From: Amoeboaphelidium protococcarum
Taxonomy: Eukaryota > Aphelidiomycota > Aphelidea
Length of the DNA: 64,000 nucleotides
Direction: 5' to 3'
Assembly: GCA_023515745.1 (NCBI GenBank)
Contig: JALECJ010000258.1
Span: 2,517,164 to 2,581,163 of the forward strand
Part shown: positions 34,089 to 44,822 of the stretch, one piece after another
Position numbering within the stretch: the first letter of the stretch is position 1
Layout of the letters: every line of letters starts with the position of its first letter
Position numbers and translations under genes: made by a program
Notes under the pieces: generated by a model
What the model saw: only the letters and a program-made list of their open reading frames with translations
Databases searched by the model: none
What the model was told of the DNA's origin: nothing

Positions 34089-35726
34089 TCAATCATCATG
34101 GTGTTCCTCATATGACCAATGTATGCACCAAACTCCAGAACCCATTCCGCAAAAGTCGAAGCGCATTAAATTCAATTCATGCTGAATTCCAGTCTCAGCA
34201 ATGAATTATCTACTCAAGAACTTCAGCTGAGTGCGGCCAAACTTTTCAGAGGTGCAATAGTAATCAATGATATCCCCTTACCAGCGGCGAGAGGTTACAT
34301 ACTAAGACTACAAGACACGACTCCCAACAGACTGGACATTTAGATAAAGTATGCCATAATGTTCCTCAGCAAGCCTGGTGCTATGATCACGTTACTGATC
34401 GTGAAACAACGCACCACCCTGATATTCGATTTTAAGCAAAAGGTAGCGCTCTGCTGAATTATGTATATCATATCCCCATTCGATACTATACACATTGTCA
34501 TGGCCCAATGTGTGAATAAGTATAGGAGGGAGACAGAGGAGAGAGTACGTGTGACTTCAGCGCGTTTTGAAACGACATCTCTGCGCTGCCTTCTATCGCC
34601 GTTCTACTGATCTCATTAAAGATGGAGTAGACTCTATAATTTTTTAAGTCTCGGGAAGTTTCCCTATGCTATAAGGCTCCCAAATTTCAAATCCTCCCAG
34701 CCATAGTCCGCCAAACTACTGTGCAATCTTCCAGTCGTCAGAGGTCAGCCACGCAGCCACCTGATTAAAGTGCTCTTTCAGAAATGCACTTCCAATCTCT
34801 CTAGCCGAGTAAGATCTCAGATTGTTGTCCATCTCGGACGGATGGACGCGATAAACTTCAGTTAGACCAAAATCTGAGGAGCAGCGAGCACGCGGATAGT
34901 TAGAAGCAAATTTAATATTAGTCTTGTCTGGCAAAGTTAAAATCTTGAAACGCTTATCAGAAAATAAGCGCACAGCATCAGACCTTGCACGGAAAGACAG
35001 CCGCTTATTGCGAACGTCCAATGACAGATACTCAGGACGGTACTACTCTAATTTTATAACCACGTAGGGCAGCGTGAGGAGAAGCAAATCCCAGCCATAG
35101 AATACCACGGTCCGTCTTATGACCGTCAGCTGACCACAATTAGAGTGATGCTGGATTTCACGCTCATTGCACGCCGGACCTTTATCTATTTGTCTATCTT
35201 ACAAACTGTATTTAGAACAGACTTGTAATTACTAACAAGTGGTGTCACTGTCAAAAGGAATTAGGTGACCTGTGGATGAGTGAGCGATCTCCGTTGCGAG
35301 GCGATCACCTAAACTAGACTGAACCGAAGTGGCGCAGCACTCGTTGACCTGAGGATCAATATGAGCAGAAATAAGACAGATATATAGAGACTAACATTGT
35401 CAGCCCATCAGCGTCATCAGGATCGAGGAAGTTGACCAGCCTTTGAAATTCTTCTGTTGTCAAAGAACTAGTCTAATCTGCTTCTCTCAGACCGTCAGTC
35501 ATTGCTTCATTTTGCTATCCAGAATTGACGAGACATTCGTGAATATCGGGTCTCTGAAGAAGTCAACTCCACAGTCAGGATAGACAATCTTCAACTAGCG
35601 ATACACGAAATTAAGAGCTGTTTGAATTAAAGATGCTTGTATCTTTCCCACCTTACTTTCTTTAAGCAGCATCAACAAACTTTTGCAAAGATGTGGACAT
35701 TAGCCTTTTGTTAACTGATTTCCCAT
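34089..35726 (-). CDS. Multi-exon gene, unknown product, exon borders uncertain
   Basis: Several coding blocks on the minus strand: a start MGNQLTKGQCPHLCKSLLML (35726; a Gly-2 start suitable for N-myristoylation), a block ending DPDDADGLT before a GTTAGT donor with CCTCAG acceptor, a block with YGWDLLLLTLPYVVI and FASNYPRARCSSDFGLTEVY, and a last block from HTLGHDNVYSIEWGYDIHN to TGA at 34089-34091. The middle and last blocks are in the same frame but separated by a TGA at 34557-34559, so an intron must cross it (a 78-bp GT-AG candidate exists at about 34556-34633). Introns between the earlier blocks would need GTTTGT and GTCAAT donors, unlike neighbours. No family recognised. Confidence 0.5.
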
Positions 35727-36056
35727 ACCATAGAGTATAAAGATCAACGAGTATCATGGTCGAGTAAGTCGCAAACTTTTTATATCAAGTCTCATTAGCT
35801 TTTTCTTGTTGTTAAGAGTGCCATTGTGCAGTAAGGTGTGCAAATTTTTCGTCTTTCATTTCTTGGTACACCAACTTTAAGTTTTGCATATCATAATATT
35901 GACCGTCTGGAATCTGTTGGATGGTAGAAATGAGAATGGAAAAGCAATTACTCAAGACGAGTTTCTAGCCGCGTCACGTCCGAAACAAAAAGCAAAAAGC
36001 GCGGCATAATATTTACGCCTGTATTCTCGGTTTGATTGTAGGAAAAGAATCATAAC
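35727..36056. other. Divergent promoter region
   Basis: 330 bp between the unknown gene and the thioredoxin, transcribed in opposite directions. No coding signal. Confidence 0.45.
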
Positions 36057-36557
36057 ATGACAGTGCAAGATATAAACAGCTCCCTGTAGTTCTCTAAATT
36101 GATAAATAGTAAACCTGTTGCGGTTATTGACTTTGCAGCCGAGTGGTGCGGGCCATGTAAAATGATAGCTCCCAAGTTTCACTCTATGGCTACCTAGTAT
36201 TCGGGTGCCGCTTTTGGACGAGTAGATGTGGATAAAGAATCCGCACTGGCACAATAGTACTCTGTGACTGCGATGCCAACCTTTGTGCTGTTCAAGAATG
36301 GAAAGTAGGCGGACACTGTGGTGGGTGCTGATATCGGTCAAGTTGAGTAGAAATTGAAGCGATTGCTAGCATCTGCTGGACCATCATAAACTAGTTCCAC
36401 TGGATACGTACTGGGCAGTGGTAAGAAAGTGACTGCGAACGCGATGCCGACCGACCCGCGAGCATTATTCTAAAACATGGACGAGAGCAGACAGCAGCTG
36501 CTTATTCTCCTTGGCTTCGTAGTTGCTCTAACATTGTATTATTTCATGTCGACATGA
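36057..36557 (+). CDS. Tail-anchored thioredoxin-like protein
   Basis: 166 aa, intronless. A complete thioredoxin domain (residues 1-105) with [19 protein letters not shown] (active site WCGPC), [12 protein letters not shown] and the cis-Pro in [14 protein letters not shown] linker follows and one C-terminal membrane helix ([17 protein letters not shown]) with only three residues after it, so the domain would face the cytosol from the ER, mitochondrial or peroxisomal membrane. Thioredoxins reduce protein disulphides; the tail anchor is an unusual addition. It converges with a second thioredoxin gene 67 bp away. Confidence 0.88.
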
Positions 36558-36624
36558 TGATGATTCTGCTATTACCTGCATTTAGTAAATCAATACATTT
36601 TTATATAGTTGTTTGTTATCTCTA

Positions 36625-37076
36625 TCATTTCTCTTTGAACTGATTGATGAACTGCTTCACTTTCTACTCGTCTTTCAAACCAATGAATCTTCCCACCTCG
36701 CTACCATTCTTCATAGCCACCACCGTCGGTAATGAACTGATTCTATACTCTTATGCAACATCAGACACGGCGTCTACATCGACCTTAATCATTGTTACAC
36801 CGGATTAGTTGTTCACAACTTTAGTAAGGACTGGAGTTAGCATTTTACATGGACCGCACTACACTAAAAGTATGGAATTTAATAATCAAAACGCGTCATC
36901 AACACTTTAGATCTTACCCAGTTGGCGTAAAAATCAACGAGCACCAAACTATCAGACTTTAATACTTTCTAAAAGGCTGCCGAATCTGACACTTCAATAA
37001 CTTTGGCAGCAGGTGAACTATTAAAAAGTGGGATACCAAAAGAAAATGCACGCAAACTTGTCACTCTCTTCAACAT
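36625..37076 (-). CDS. Thioredoxin, probably mitochondrial
   Basis: Exons 37076-36918 and 36858-36625, 59-bp phase-0 intron between the Trp and Cys codons of the active site (W | CGPC); 130 aa. The N-terminus MLKRVTSLRAFSFGIPLF is Arg/Ser/Phe-rich without acidic residues, as in mitochondrial presequences. The domain has VLVDFYANWCGPCKML, KVDVDAVSDVAQEYRISSLP (cis-Pro) and a C-terminal helix. The acceptor is the second of two close candidates (TTTTAG, then TGTAG); only the second restores CGPC. Confidence 0.92.
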
Positions 37077-37286
37077 TTCTACTTAATTTCTGTTATGATC
37101 TTGGTAATAGGGAAAGAGCTATCGCGCTGTGAGAAAACAACGTTAGAAGCTTATCAATAATTCAAAATTCTAAAGGTTGGTAATAAACCTAATAAGGTAA
37201 TGGGAATGGTAACGCAATATTTTTATTAATTAGCGGCCACTTTCATTATTCATCGCCTGTCTTCTACCGTTGACTTTATATAGAAA

Positions 37287-38806
37287 TCACTTCTTACCAT
37301 CAAACATCTTCTTGATGGTGTCAGTGGTCAAGGATTTTGGTCTCTCAATAGGCAGACCGAGAGCTCTGTCCCACACCAACTGTGAGAGACAGCCCAGAGC
37401 ACGCGATACACCAAACAGAACAGTGTAGAACTCTTGCTCTTTCAAGTTGTAATGCTGCAGGAGGACACCAGAGTGAGCATCCACATTAGGGAACGGATTC
37501 TTGGTCTTGCCCTGCTCAGTCAAAACGTTAGGCACAATGTTGTACAGCTGAGAGACCATCTTGAACAGAGGATCAGTTGGCAGATGCTTCAGAGCAAACT
37601 CACGCTAGCACGTGTATCTTGGATCAGTCTTTCTCAACACAGCGTGTCCGTAACCTGGAATAACTTGGCCACTCTTCAGCGTCTTCCAGCAGTAGTCACG
37701 CACCTGTTCATCACTAACATTAGTTCCGATTTCCTCCTTCATCTGCAAGATCCAACGCAACACCTCCTGGTTGGCAAGACCGTGCAATGGACCAGCCAGA
37801 CCATTCAGACCGGCAGCAAACGACAAGTACGGATCAGATAGAGCACTACCGACCAGGTGAGTAGTATGAGCACTGACATTACCACCCTCATGATCAGAGT
37901 GGATGGTCAAGTACAAGCGCATCAGCTCGACGAACTGAGCATCCTTACCAAAGCCGAGCATGTTGGCAAAATTGTAAGACCAGTCCTTAGTCTTGTCAAT
38001 AGCAGCCACCTTACCATCCTTGAAAACATTACGATAAATTCTGGAAGCAACGACAGGCAACTTGGCAATAAGATCCATCGAGTCTTCATACGCGTACTCC
38101 CAGTACTTGCTCTTGTGCACTCCCTGCTGGTAAGCCTGTGCAAACTTGCTATCATGCTGCATGGCGGTAACTGCAATAGAGAACTGCGACATTGGATGCA
38201 AAGTCACCGGGCACTAATCAATAATATCCTCAACATGTTTAGGTAGAGATGACGCGCGATTAGCCCAGTCTCTAGACACCTCGTCCACCTGCTCTTTAGT
38301 TGGCACCTCACCAGTCAGCAGAAGGTAGAATAATCCCTCAGGCAGCGGTTCCTATCCACCATTGGCCTTTGGCAACTTTTCCTAACACTCTGGAATAGTC
38401 ATTCCTCTAAAGCGAATACCCTACAAATATTCAGAAAATACAATATATACATCGATCATAGTACATCCATGCAAAAATAACACGTACCTCATCAGCATCC
38501 AAAAGGGAAGTCTCCCAGATCAGTCCTTTAATTCCACGCATACCGCCATAAGCCATGTCGACGGTGACATTACCCAGACTCTTCTCACCATGGTCCTTAC
38601 GAACGCGTTTAACTTCTTCCTACTTCTAAGGCACCAGTTCACTCATTCTGTTCTTCAGTGACGTGGCGGTGGTGGTGGAGGCCAATCTGACATTCAATTG
38701 CTTCGTTCCAATCTACACATTCACCGTACTCGCATATCAATGATGAACACATACACATTTATACAGACTAAATACTTACACTCTAAATCTTTCCAACCTT
38801 GAGCAT
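37287..38806 (-). CDS. CIT1: Citrate synthase, mitochondrial
   Basis: Exons 38806-38780, 38712-38488 and 38420-37287, introns of 67 bp each; 461 aa. Exon 1 codes only nine residues (MLKVGKIQS). The presequence is followed by [56 protein letters not shown] (catalytic His), [17 protein letters not shown] (second catalytic His), [15 protein letters not shown] and [13 protein letters not shown] (catalytic Asp). A TAG at 37605-37607 falls on a conserved Gln (RYTC-Q-REFALKH), direct evidence for TAG=Gln. It condenses acetyl-CoA and oxaloacetate in the TCA cycle. Confidence 0.97.
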
Positions 38807-39142
38807 TCTAATTCTCTTTATGTACTTTTCAACTGTGATGATGATGATTTGAAAATTCACGCTTAAAGAAAGGAAAAAACTTGATAAACTCCCAACAACT
38901 TAACGAAGATCGAAGACCGCGAAAGCTCCAAGACTCCCCCAGTCAGTCTTTGTCTATGTGCAAGCGAGAGTTTTGGGAGTGGGAAAGGAGCATTCTAAGG
39001 TTGATTCAAAGTGACTAGCGGAACGCGTCCTTGGATCTGATCGTTTCAATTAGCGACGATAGTACAGATTCAGAAGAGGTTAAAATCAATTGAATGTTTA
39101 ATGAATAATTTACAGTGTACGATAATAGTTCGCTCGTGAATA
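38807..39142. other. Intergenic region, no gene seen
   Basis: 5' flank of citrate synthase and 3' flank of the acyltransferase; no coding signal. Confidence 0.45.
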
Positions 39143-40315
39143 TCAAAGATGAGAGAAAATGAGGTAAGCGCCGAGGTAATAACACCAAATCATCCAGACT
39201 TTGACCAAGGCAAAATTGGTTCCGCATTCTTGATCGCAGTCAAGCCAGCTATGACGCCCAACGCGGTAAGTTTTACTAGGCATTGAAGACTGAAAATGAC
39301 TCCAAGAGCCTCGATTGTAAAACTCGGCCATCAGTTCATCCTTTTCCATGAAGCGATTTTGTAAATACAGACTAAACGCCTATTCATCACGCAATGTGCT
39401 AGTATACTGTTGCGATTACAATTTTCGGCAATAAAAGTACACTCGCTGAGGAGGCATTAGATCACCAAATATATTGCGCAACGTGTACAACTTCTCTACA
39501 ACTTGATCACTAGTTGAAGGATAATAAGCCATAGTTAGATCGTAGAGAGCAACATCTTGACGCCTAGTATGAAAGTTGTCCAAGATGAATCGAAGCCCAG
39601 TACTCCGTGGAAGAAGATGATGCTTGGGATGAGTGGGGAGAACGCGACTTGGATCTGTGTCTACTTATCGCTACCAGTACTATCGAGATTTTGCCATTGT
39701 ATTAGGATTTACAACCGTGCCTTCCGGAAACAGCAGGAGCCAAAAATTTTTATCATCATCCATCTACTACTGATTGCGGGTGAGATTATCCAGAGCGAGA
39801 CTCAGGTTGAACTGATCATCAGACCAATTCCGCCGTAGAAATATGAAATCAAAGGCCTGCATTCCCCAACCGATAATTGGATAATGTTTAAGACCATCTT
39901 TAAGTATAATCTTCATCATACCATGCGCATTCTGAGAGTACGCCAGGAACCAGAGATAGATCCAATCCGCGTAGCATTGATGATTAGCAATAAGTATAAC
40001 ATTCTCACCGCGAGTCTTGGACGGGATGTCACCATCTTCATCGCCTATAACCACAAGCTCTGTAGGCGCAAACATGTACGTGATTAAGAGTAAAATCTCT
40101 ACGAAAGCCTTTTCCGTAAATGTACACCATCTATGCTCCATTCTATTAATGATTGCAAATCGAGATTCATTCAGTAGTTAAACACGTCCAAAGAGTCTAT
40201 TCCATCCACTCCTGGCTAGTCTCAGCCATAATATTGGCCACTGAAGAATATTAATCAACAGCGAATTGAATATAACAACCGCGAATACAATAAAGATACT
40301 CACTTGTCTTATCAT
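39143..40315 (-). CDS. Lysophospholipid acyltransferase (LCLAT1/AGPAT-like)
   Basis: 390 aa, intronless. An N-terminal membrane helix (VSIFIVFAVVIFNSLLINIL) is followed by the PlsC domain: ANHQCYADWIYLW (block I, NHQxxxDW form of NHxxxxD), FDFIFLRRNW (block II), LLFPEGT (block III) and the downstream LLPRSTGLRFIL. A C-terminal membrane segment (VKVWMIWCYYLGAYLIF) matches the LCLAT/CST26 layout. NHQ..DW and FLxRxW are typical of the lysocardiolipin/lysophosphatidylinositol acyltransferase branch. It transfers an acyl group from acyl-CoA to a lysophospholipid in the ER membrane. Confidence 0.88.
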
Positions 40316-40406
40316 TGTAATCTCTCCGCTTTGCTATAACGGTGATAAAATGATGAAAAAAAATAAAGCCACTAAAGGCGTCTAAATTCACAGCTCAATT
40401 CTTTAT

Positions 40407-41192
40407 TCATCTATTAGATTTACGCTTGCTATTCATTGTCTGAGTACCACCAAAACGACGCTTCTTCACAGCGTTGTATCCACTATTATTAATACGCTCC
40501 TTCTTTTCACGCACAGCATCAAACTTACGCTTGTAATACTCCCTGCTGCGTTCATCCTGCAGCAGAGCCTCGACAATTCCACCACCATTACGCGCACCTT
40601 TAACGCTATCTGCATTATTGATTGCCGTATCCACACCTGTACCACCTAGGACAGTACCGATCTAGAAAAAGGCACTCTTAACCTGGCCCTTCTTATTCCC
40701 GCCAGCCTTCTTGTTAGCACCCTTCGCCAGCGCTCCTTATAATATACTGTTATCCTTCTTGTAAAATCGCTTAGGATCCAGTACATTTCGCATCTATATC
40801 AGCCGTAGATCCTATTCAATCTCTGGTGTAATCTCAGTTCTGGGCATATGATACCAATCAGATCCGGCATCAGACGCGCCCATCCTCTTCTTGCTCTACT
40901 TTTACTTGGCGGCCTCCTACTATCGCTCCAGGGCTTTAGAAGGTGACTCGGTGGTCTGGAGAAGACTATCAAGCGCTTAGTCAATTTAAGATTCCTTGTT
41001 CTTATCGGTGCCTGCATCCTTTGATTACTGCAACTTTAATGCTTTGTGATTAATTTCCACCACTGAACGAGACATATCAAAGTACAATGGACACATTTTA
41101 AATAGATTAGGCGCGATCAATCCAATGTCTTACTAAATAACAGTCTCGCTCGAAGGAAGTTTGATCTCTTCTTCATCCACGAAATGAGCCAT
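40407..41192 (-). CDS. FCF2: Fcf2/TDIF2 pre-rRNA processing factor
   Basis: 261 aa, intronless. The C-terminal two thirds is the Fcf2 domain: WYHMPRTEITPEIEQDLRLI, MRNVLDPKRFYKKDN, FQIGTVLGG, then EALLQDERSREYYKRKFDAV and a basic end. Fcf2 acts in early cleavages of the 35S pre-rRNA in the nucleolus. The Gly/Asn/Lys insert between KKDN and FQIG is longer than usual. Divergent from the Pex6 gene over a 233-bp promoter that has two ACGCG(T)-type sites (about 41283 and 41351). Confidence 0.92.
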
Positions 41193-41425
41193 CTTTACTC
41201 TAACTAATTAAGAGATTGGTGATGATTTACAATAGAGTTTTTATTAAAGACCAAGATTAATGTTTTTGGCTTCTTTTCCAACACGCGTTAAAAGCTAGCT
41301 GAGAGTGAGAGAGTGAGGGGAGAGTCTTTTAAGCCGTTCTTCTTGTTCGACGCGTTTTCTTCCGTCTTTTCATTTAAATTTCTACTCAATTCCTCCCTTG
41401 TAATAATAACAATCGTCATTTTATC

Positions 41426-44400
41426 ATGTCGCGTATGGTGCATAAGAATTGTGTAACTGCAGATCTCGAATTATAATTATGTCAGGTGGATGATGGTGTA
41501 AACACTCTAAATCTAGAAAAGTCTCAAGTCTTATATCTTTCGTCTGATCTGATGGAAAAGTATGGAGAGTGTTAACAGCTTGTTGTCTAATATGACGACA
41601 TTGTTGCATTGGATTTCCCCATTAATGATAAACCATTGCCTTTATGCAATCTAAAGAAATAGTCTGTGGAGATGGTATTTAATGCCATTTAGATGGACGA
41701 GAGTTTAATTGGGAATTCTGTTAGAATTGGTGGTGGTGAGTTATCAATTAACTCTAATAGCACTACTCAATATGATGGTGAAAACTAATTTGAAATGGTC
41801 AAGAAACGCGTCAAATGCACCGTATTTAGTTTAAACAATGGAATGGCGGAGAGTAAAGTATTAGAGTAGTAATTAAATGAAGTTGTGGTTTAAATGCTGG
41901 TTGGAGATTTAACTGAGTAAGTGTCAGAGTAGTAAATCAAGCAGATACTTGATGGGCGATGGATAAGTCAAAATGGTGTTTATCATTACATTGACGAACA
42001 AGGTGAAGTGTTCGCATTCAAGACGGTTTTTACTTATCCTTAGCGCTGTGGGTCGATTAATTCCAAATAGACGGTCGTTGAAGTGTTATAACGCGATTCT
42101 GATGTTAATTATTAACTACCAAAGCATCGTGTCAGATTGAACTAAGGCTTAGCTATGGCGTATTAGCTATCCAACTAGCAATTCTGTGAAATCACGAATA
42201 ATGCAGACGTCAACACCGTTCTAATGTCTTTAGATATGCTCATTAAATAAGACATACTTAGTGGGAGTAAGATCGTTGTGAAGTATGGAGATAGGAAGCG
42301 TGTGGTATAAGTTAAATTGATTGAACTAAATGGTCTTGCTAATTAGATTGTCGTAAATCCTTACTTGTATGCCTATTTAAAGTTGCCTAGAGATTCTGTG
42401 GATTGCGTCAAGATTGAAAAATTGTCCGCTGATAAAGATCAATCGAATACACCGTCTATTGCGCAAGAGATTAAACTGCAGATGATTGTAACACCTGATG
42501 ATTTCGAGTTTGAAATGGGTCAGCCATTGGATAAATAGATCAAGATTTAGCGCTTTTATGAGGTTAGAAACATGGCATTGAAGCGTTATTTCGGAAACTC
42601 ATAACGTGCAATAGCTCCTGGGGATTTGTTCTAGGTGCCTGTGGAGTATTATACTTTGTATGATGATAAAGATTCGCCAGTCAGTCAAGGCGGAGATCGC
42701 AGACTCTCTTTATCGTTTGTTGTCAAGTCGATTAATGGTGCTGGTGTGGATTTGGATAGTACAGATTAATTTTTAGTGGATCCCGTCAATACTAAAGTGG
42801 AAATTGATAACGAGAATGGATATTCACTTTTACCACTTACGGACAGTTGTATCCCGCATCAATTGTTAAATTACAACCAAGTCGCCTCCTAGGAAGTGTT
42901 GCGATTGATTAGGGCGAATTTCCAGTAGCCATGCAACATTCTGATTGATTGTGAAGAAGACATTCCTATAGAGGAGTGGGTGTAATGCGTGTGCTCTCTG
43001 GCCGGCTACAAAGTGCTGAATGTGTCTGCACATGAGTTGAATGGATTTAGCACCGCAGATATGATTACTTACATGCAGTAAGTGATAATGGGAGCTGGCC
43101 TGATGGCTCCATGCGTGATATACCTGTAGGACATTCATGGTTTGTCTATCAAACCGGCCGGCCTGATGGAGGAATAGGATTAAAGTTCACTTATCCAGAG
43201 AGAGGAGAAGATGCTGTGTAAAGCGATTATGGATAATATAAATCGCGCTCATACTGAGTCTATCGTGATGACTGGATTGCCCATTGTTTTCATCGCTAGT
43301 ACTTCATCCAGATCCAACCTGTCTGAGAATGTGAGAAGAATATTTCAGGAAGAGGTGGCAATAAAGAACTGGGATCGTCGCAATCATATCTCTACTCTAG
43401 AATAATTATTCACGCCTTTTTGTGCGTCTGATGTTGACTTTGGTCGTGCGGTGGCCGAGTTGGATTCTTTGTCGTATCGCGAACTTACGGATATACATGA
43501 CATGATGCTTGTCAAGTACGCGTCTTCATCATCATCATCATCCGGCTTTTCGTCAAAGCTTTTGGATCATGAGCAATTCATCAATGAGATGTTAGAGTAT
43601 CAGAAGTTGAGCTAGTTGGGAACAAAGTTCGCCCTCTCTGCTATTCCTGATGTCTCGTTTGATGATGTTGGTGGTTTGGAAGAGGCCAAGTAGGAGATTT
43701 ATGATAGTATAATTCTTCCGATGAGATAGCAGCAGCAATAGTAGATGAACATTTCTGAATAGTAGACATTTTCTGGCCAAGGTGAAGGTGATGGCAGGTT
43801 GAGTAGTAAGCGATAGCACTTGCAGAGAACTGGTCTATTATTTTATGGATCTCCGGGGTCTGGAAAGAGTATGCTTGCCAAGGCTATTGCTAATGAGCTC
43901 AGATGCAATTTCCTCTCTGTCAAGGGACCAGAGTTGATGAATATGTACGTCGGTGAGACGGAGAAAAATGTACGTGATCTATTTGCTAAAGCTCGCAAAG
44001 GTAAGCGCACAATCATTTTCATGGATGAGCTGGACGCTATGGCTCCTCGTCGCGAGTCTGAAGGTGTTATGAGTAGAGTGGTAAGTTAACTGTTGGCTGA
44101 GATGGATGGTATTTAGTAGTAGTAATCATCGTCAGACAGTGGTGATGGTGCTATGGTGTTTGTAATTGGTGCCACTAATAGGATTGATCTCCTTGATCCA
44201 TCTTTATTACGAACTGGTAGATTTGATAGATTGATTTATTTGGAGACTGCAACTACCAGGGAGAGTCAGCTCAAGATTCTGCAGGCCCAAACACGAAAGT
44301 TGAACTTGGATGATTCCGTAGATTTGTAATAAGTTTGTAATTAGATACCGCTGTCTACATGGACTGGTGCTGACTTTAAAGCGTTGTGTAACGAGGCAGT

Positions 44401-44749
44401 TATGCGTGCAGTATCTCGGAATATTGAAAAGTTGGAGCGTGATATGTAAGGTTATGTGAATTTCAAGCAGCAGCAGTCTGCAGCTGCACCTCTTGGTTTG
44501 ATGAAAGGCAAATTGTCTAATCTGATGGCTAAGCGAAATGGTGCAGCGCATCATTAAATAAGTCCTAATCAGTTTCTTGATATGAAGAAGGAGGAAGCTA
44601 AGGAGTATACAAAGATTGTGCTTACTATGGCTGACTTTATACACGCTTTGAGTATCGTTAATCCTAGTGTGTCGGAGAAGGATTTGGCTCGTTATCGTGC
44701 ATCGTAAAGGTCTACTAAAGCTCAAATTTCGCAATAATCAAAATAGTGA
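41426..44749 (+). CDS. PEX6: Peroxisomal AAA ATPase Pex6
   Basis: 1107 aa, intronless. The N-terminal region and D1 are degenerate: no Walker A in D1, which is usual for Pex6. D2 is complete: [20 protein letters not shown], Walker A GSPGSGKS (~808), pore region [20 protein letters not shown], Walker [15 protein letters not shown], then [16 protein letters not shown] and [20 protein letters not shown]. The C-terminal [18 protein letters not shown] matches the Pex6 end. Gln-rich inserts from TAG/TAA interrupt D2 between VGG and the P-loop. With Pex1 it extracts ubiquitinated Pex5 from the peroxisome membrane. Convergent with the next gene, 73 bp between stops. Confidence 0.93.
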
Positions 44750-44822
44750 TTTAAACTATGGAATAATCATTAAAAACTATAATTATTAGAATTTCAACTT
44801 AAACTTGATTCAAACATTCATT

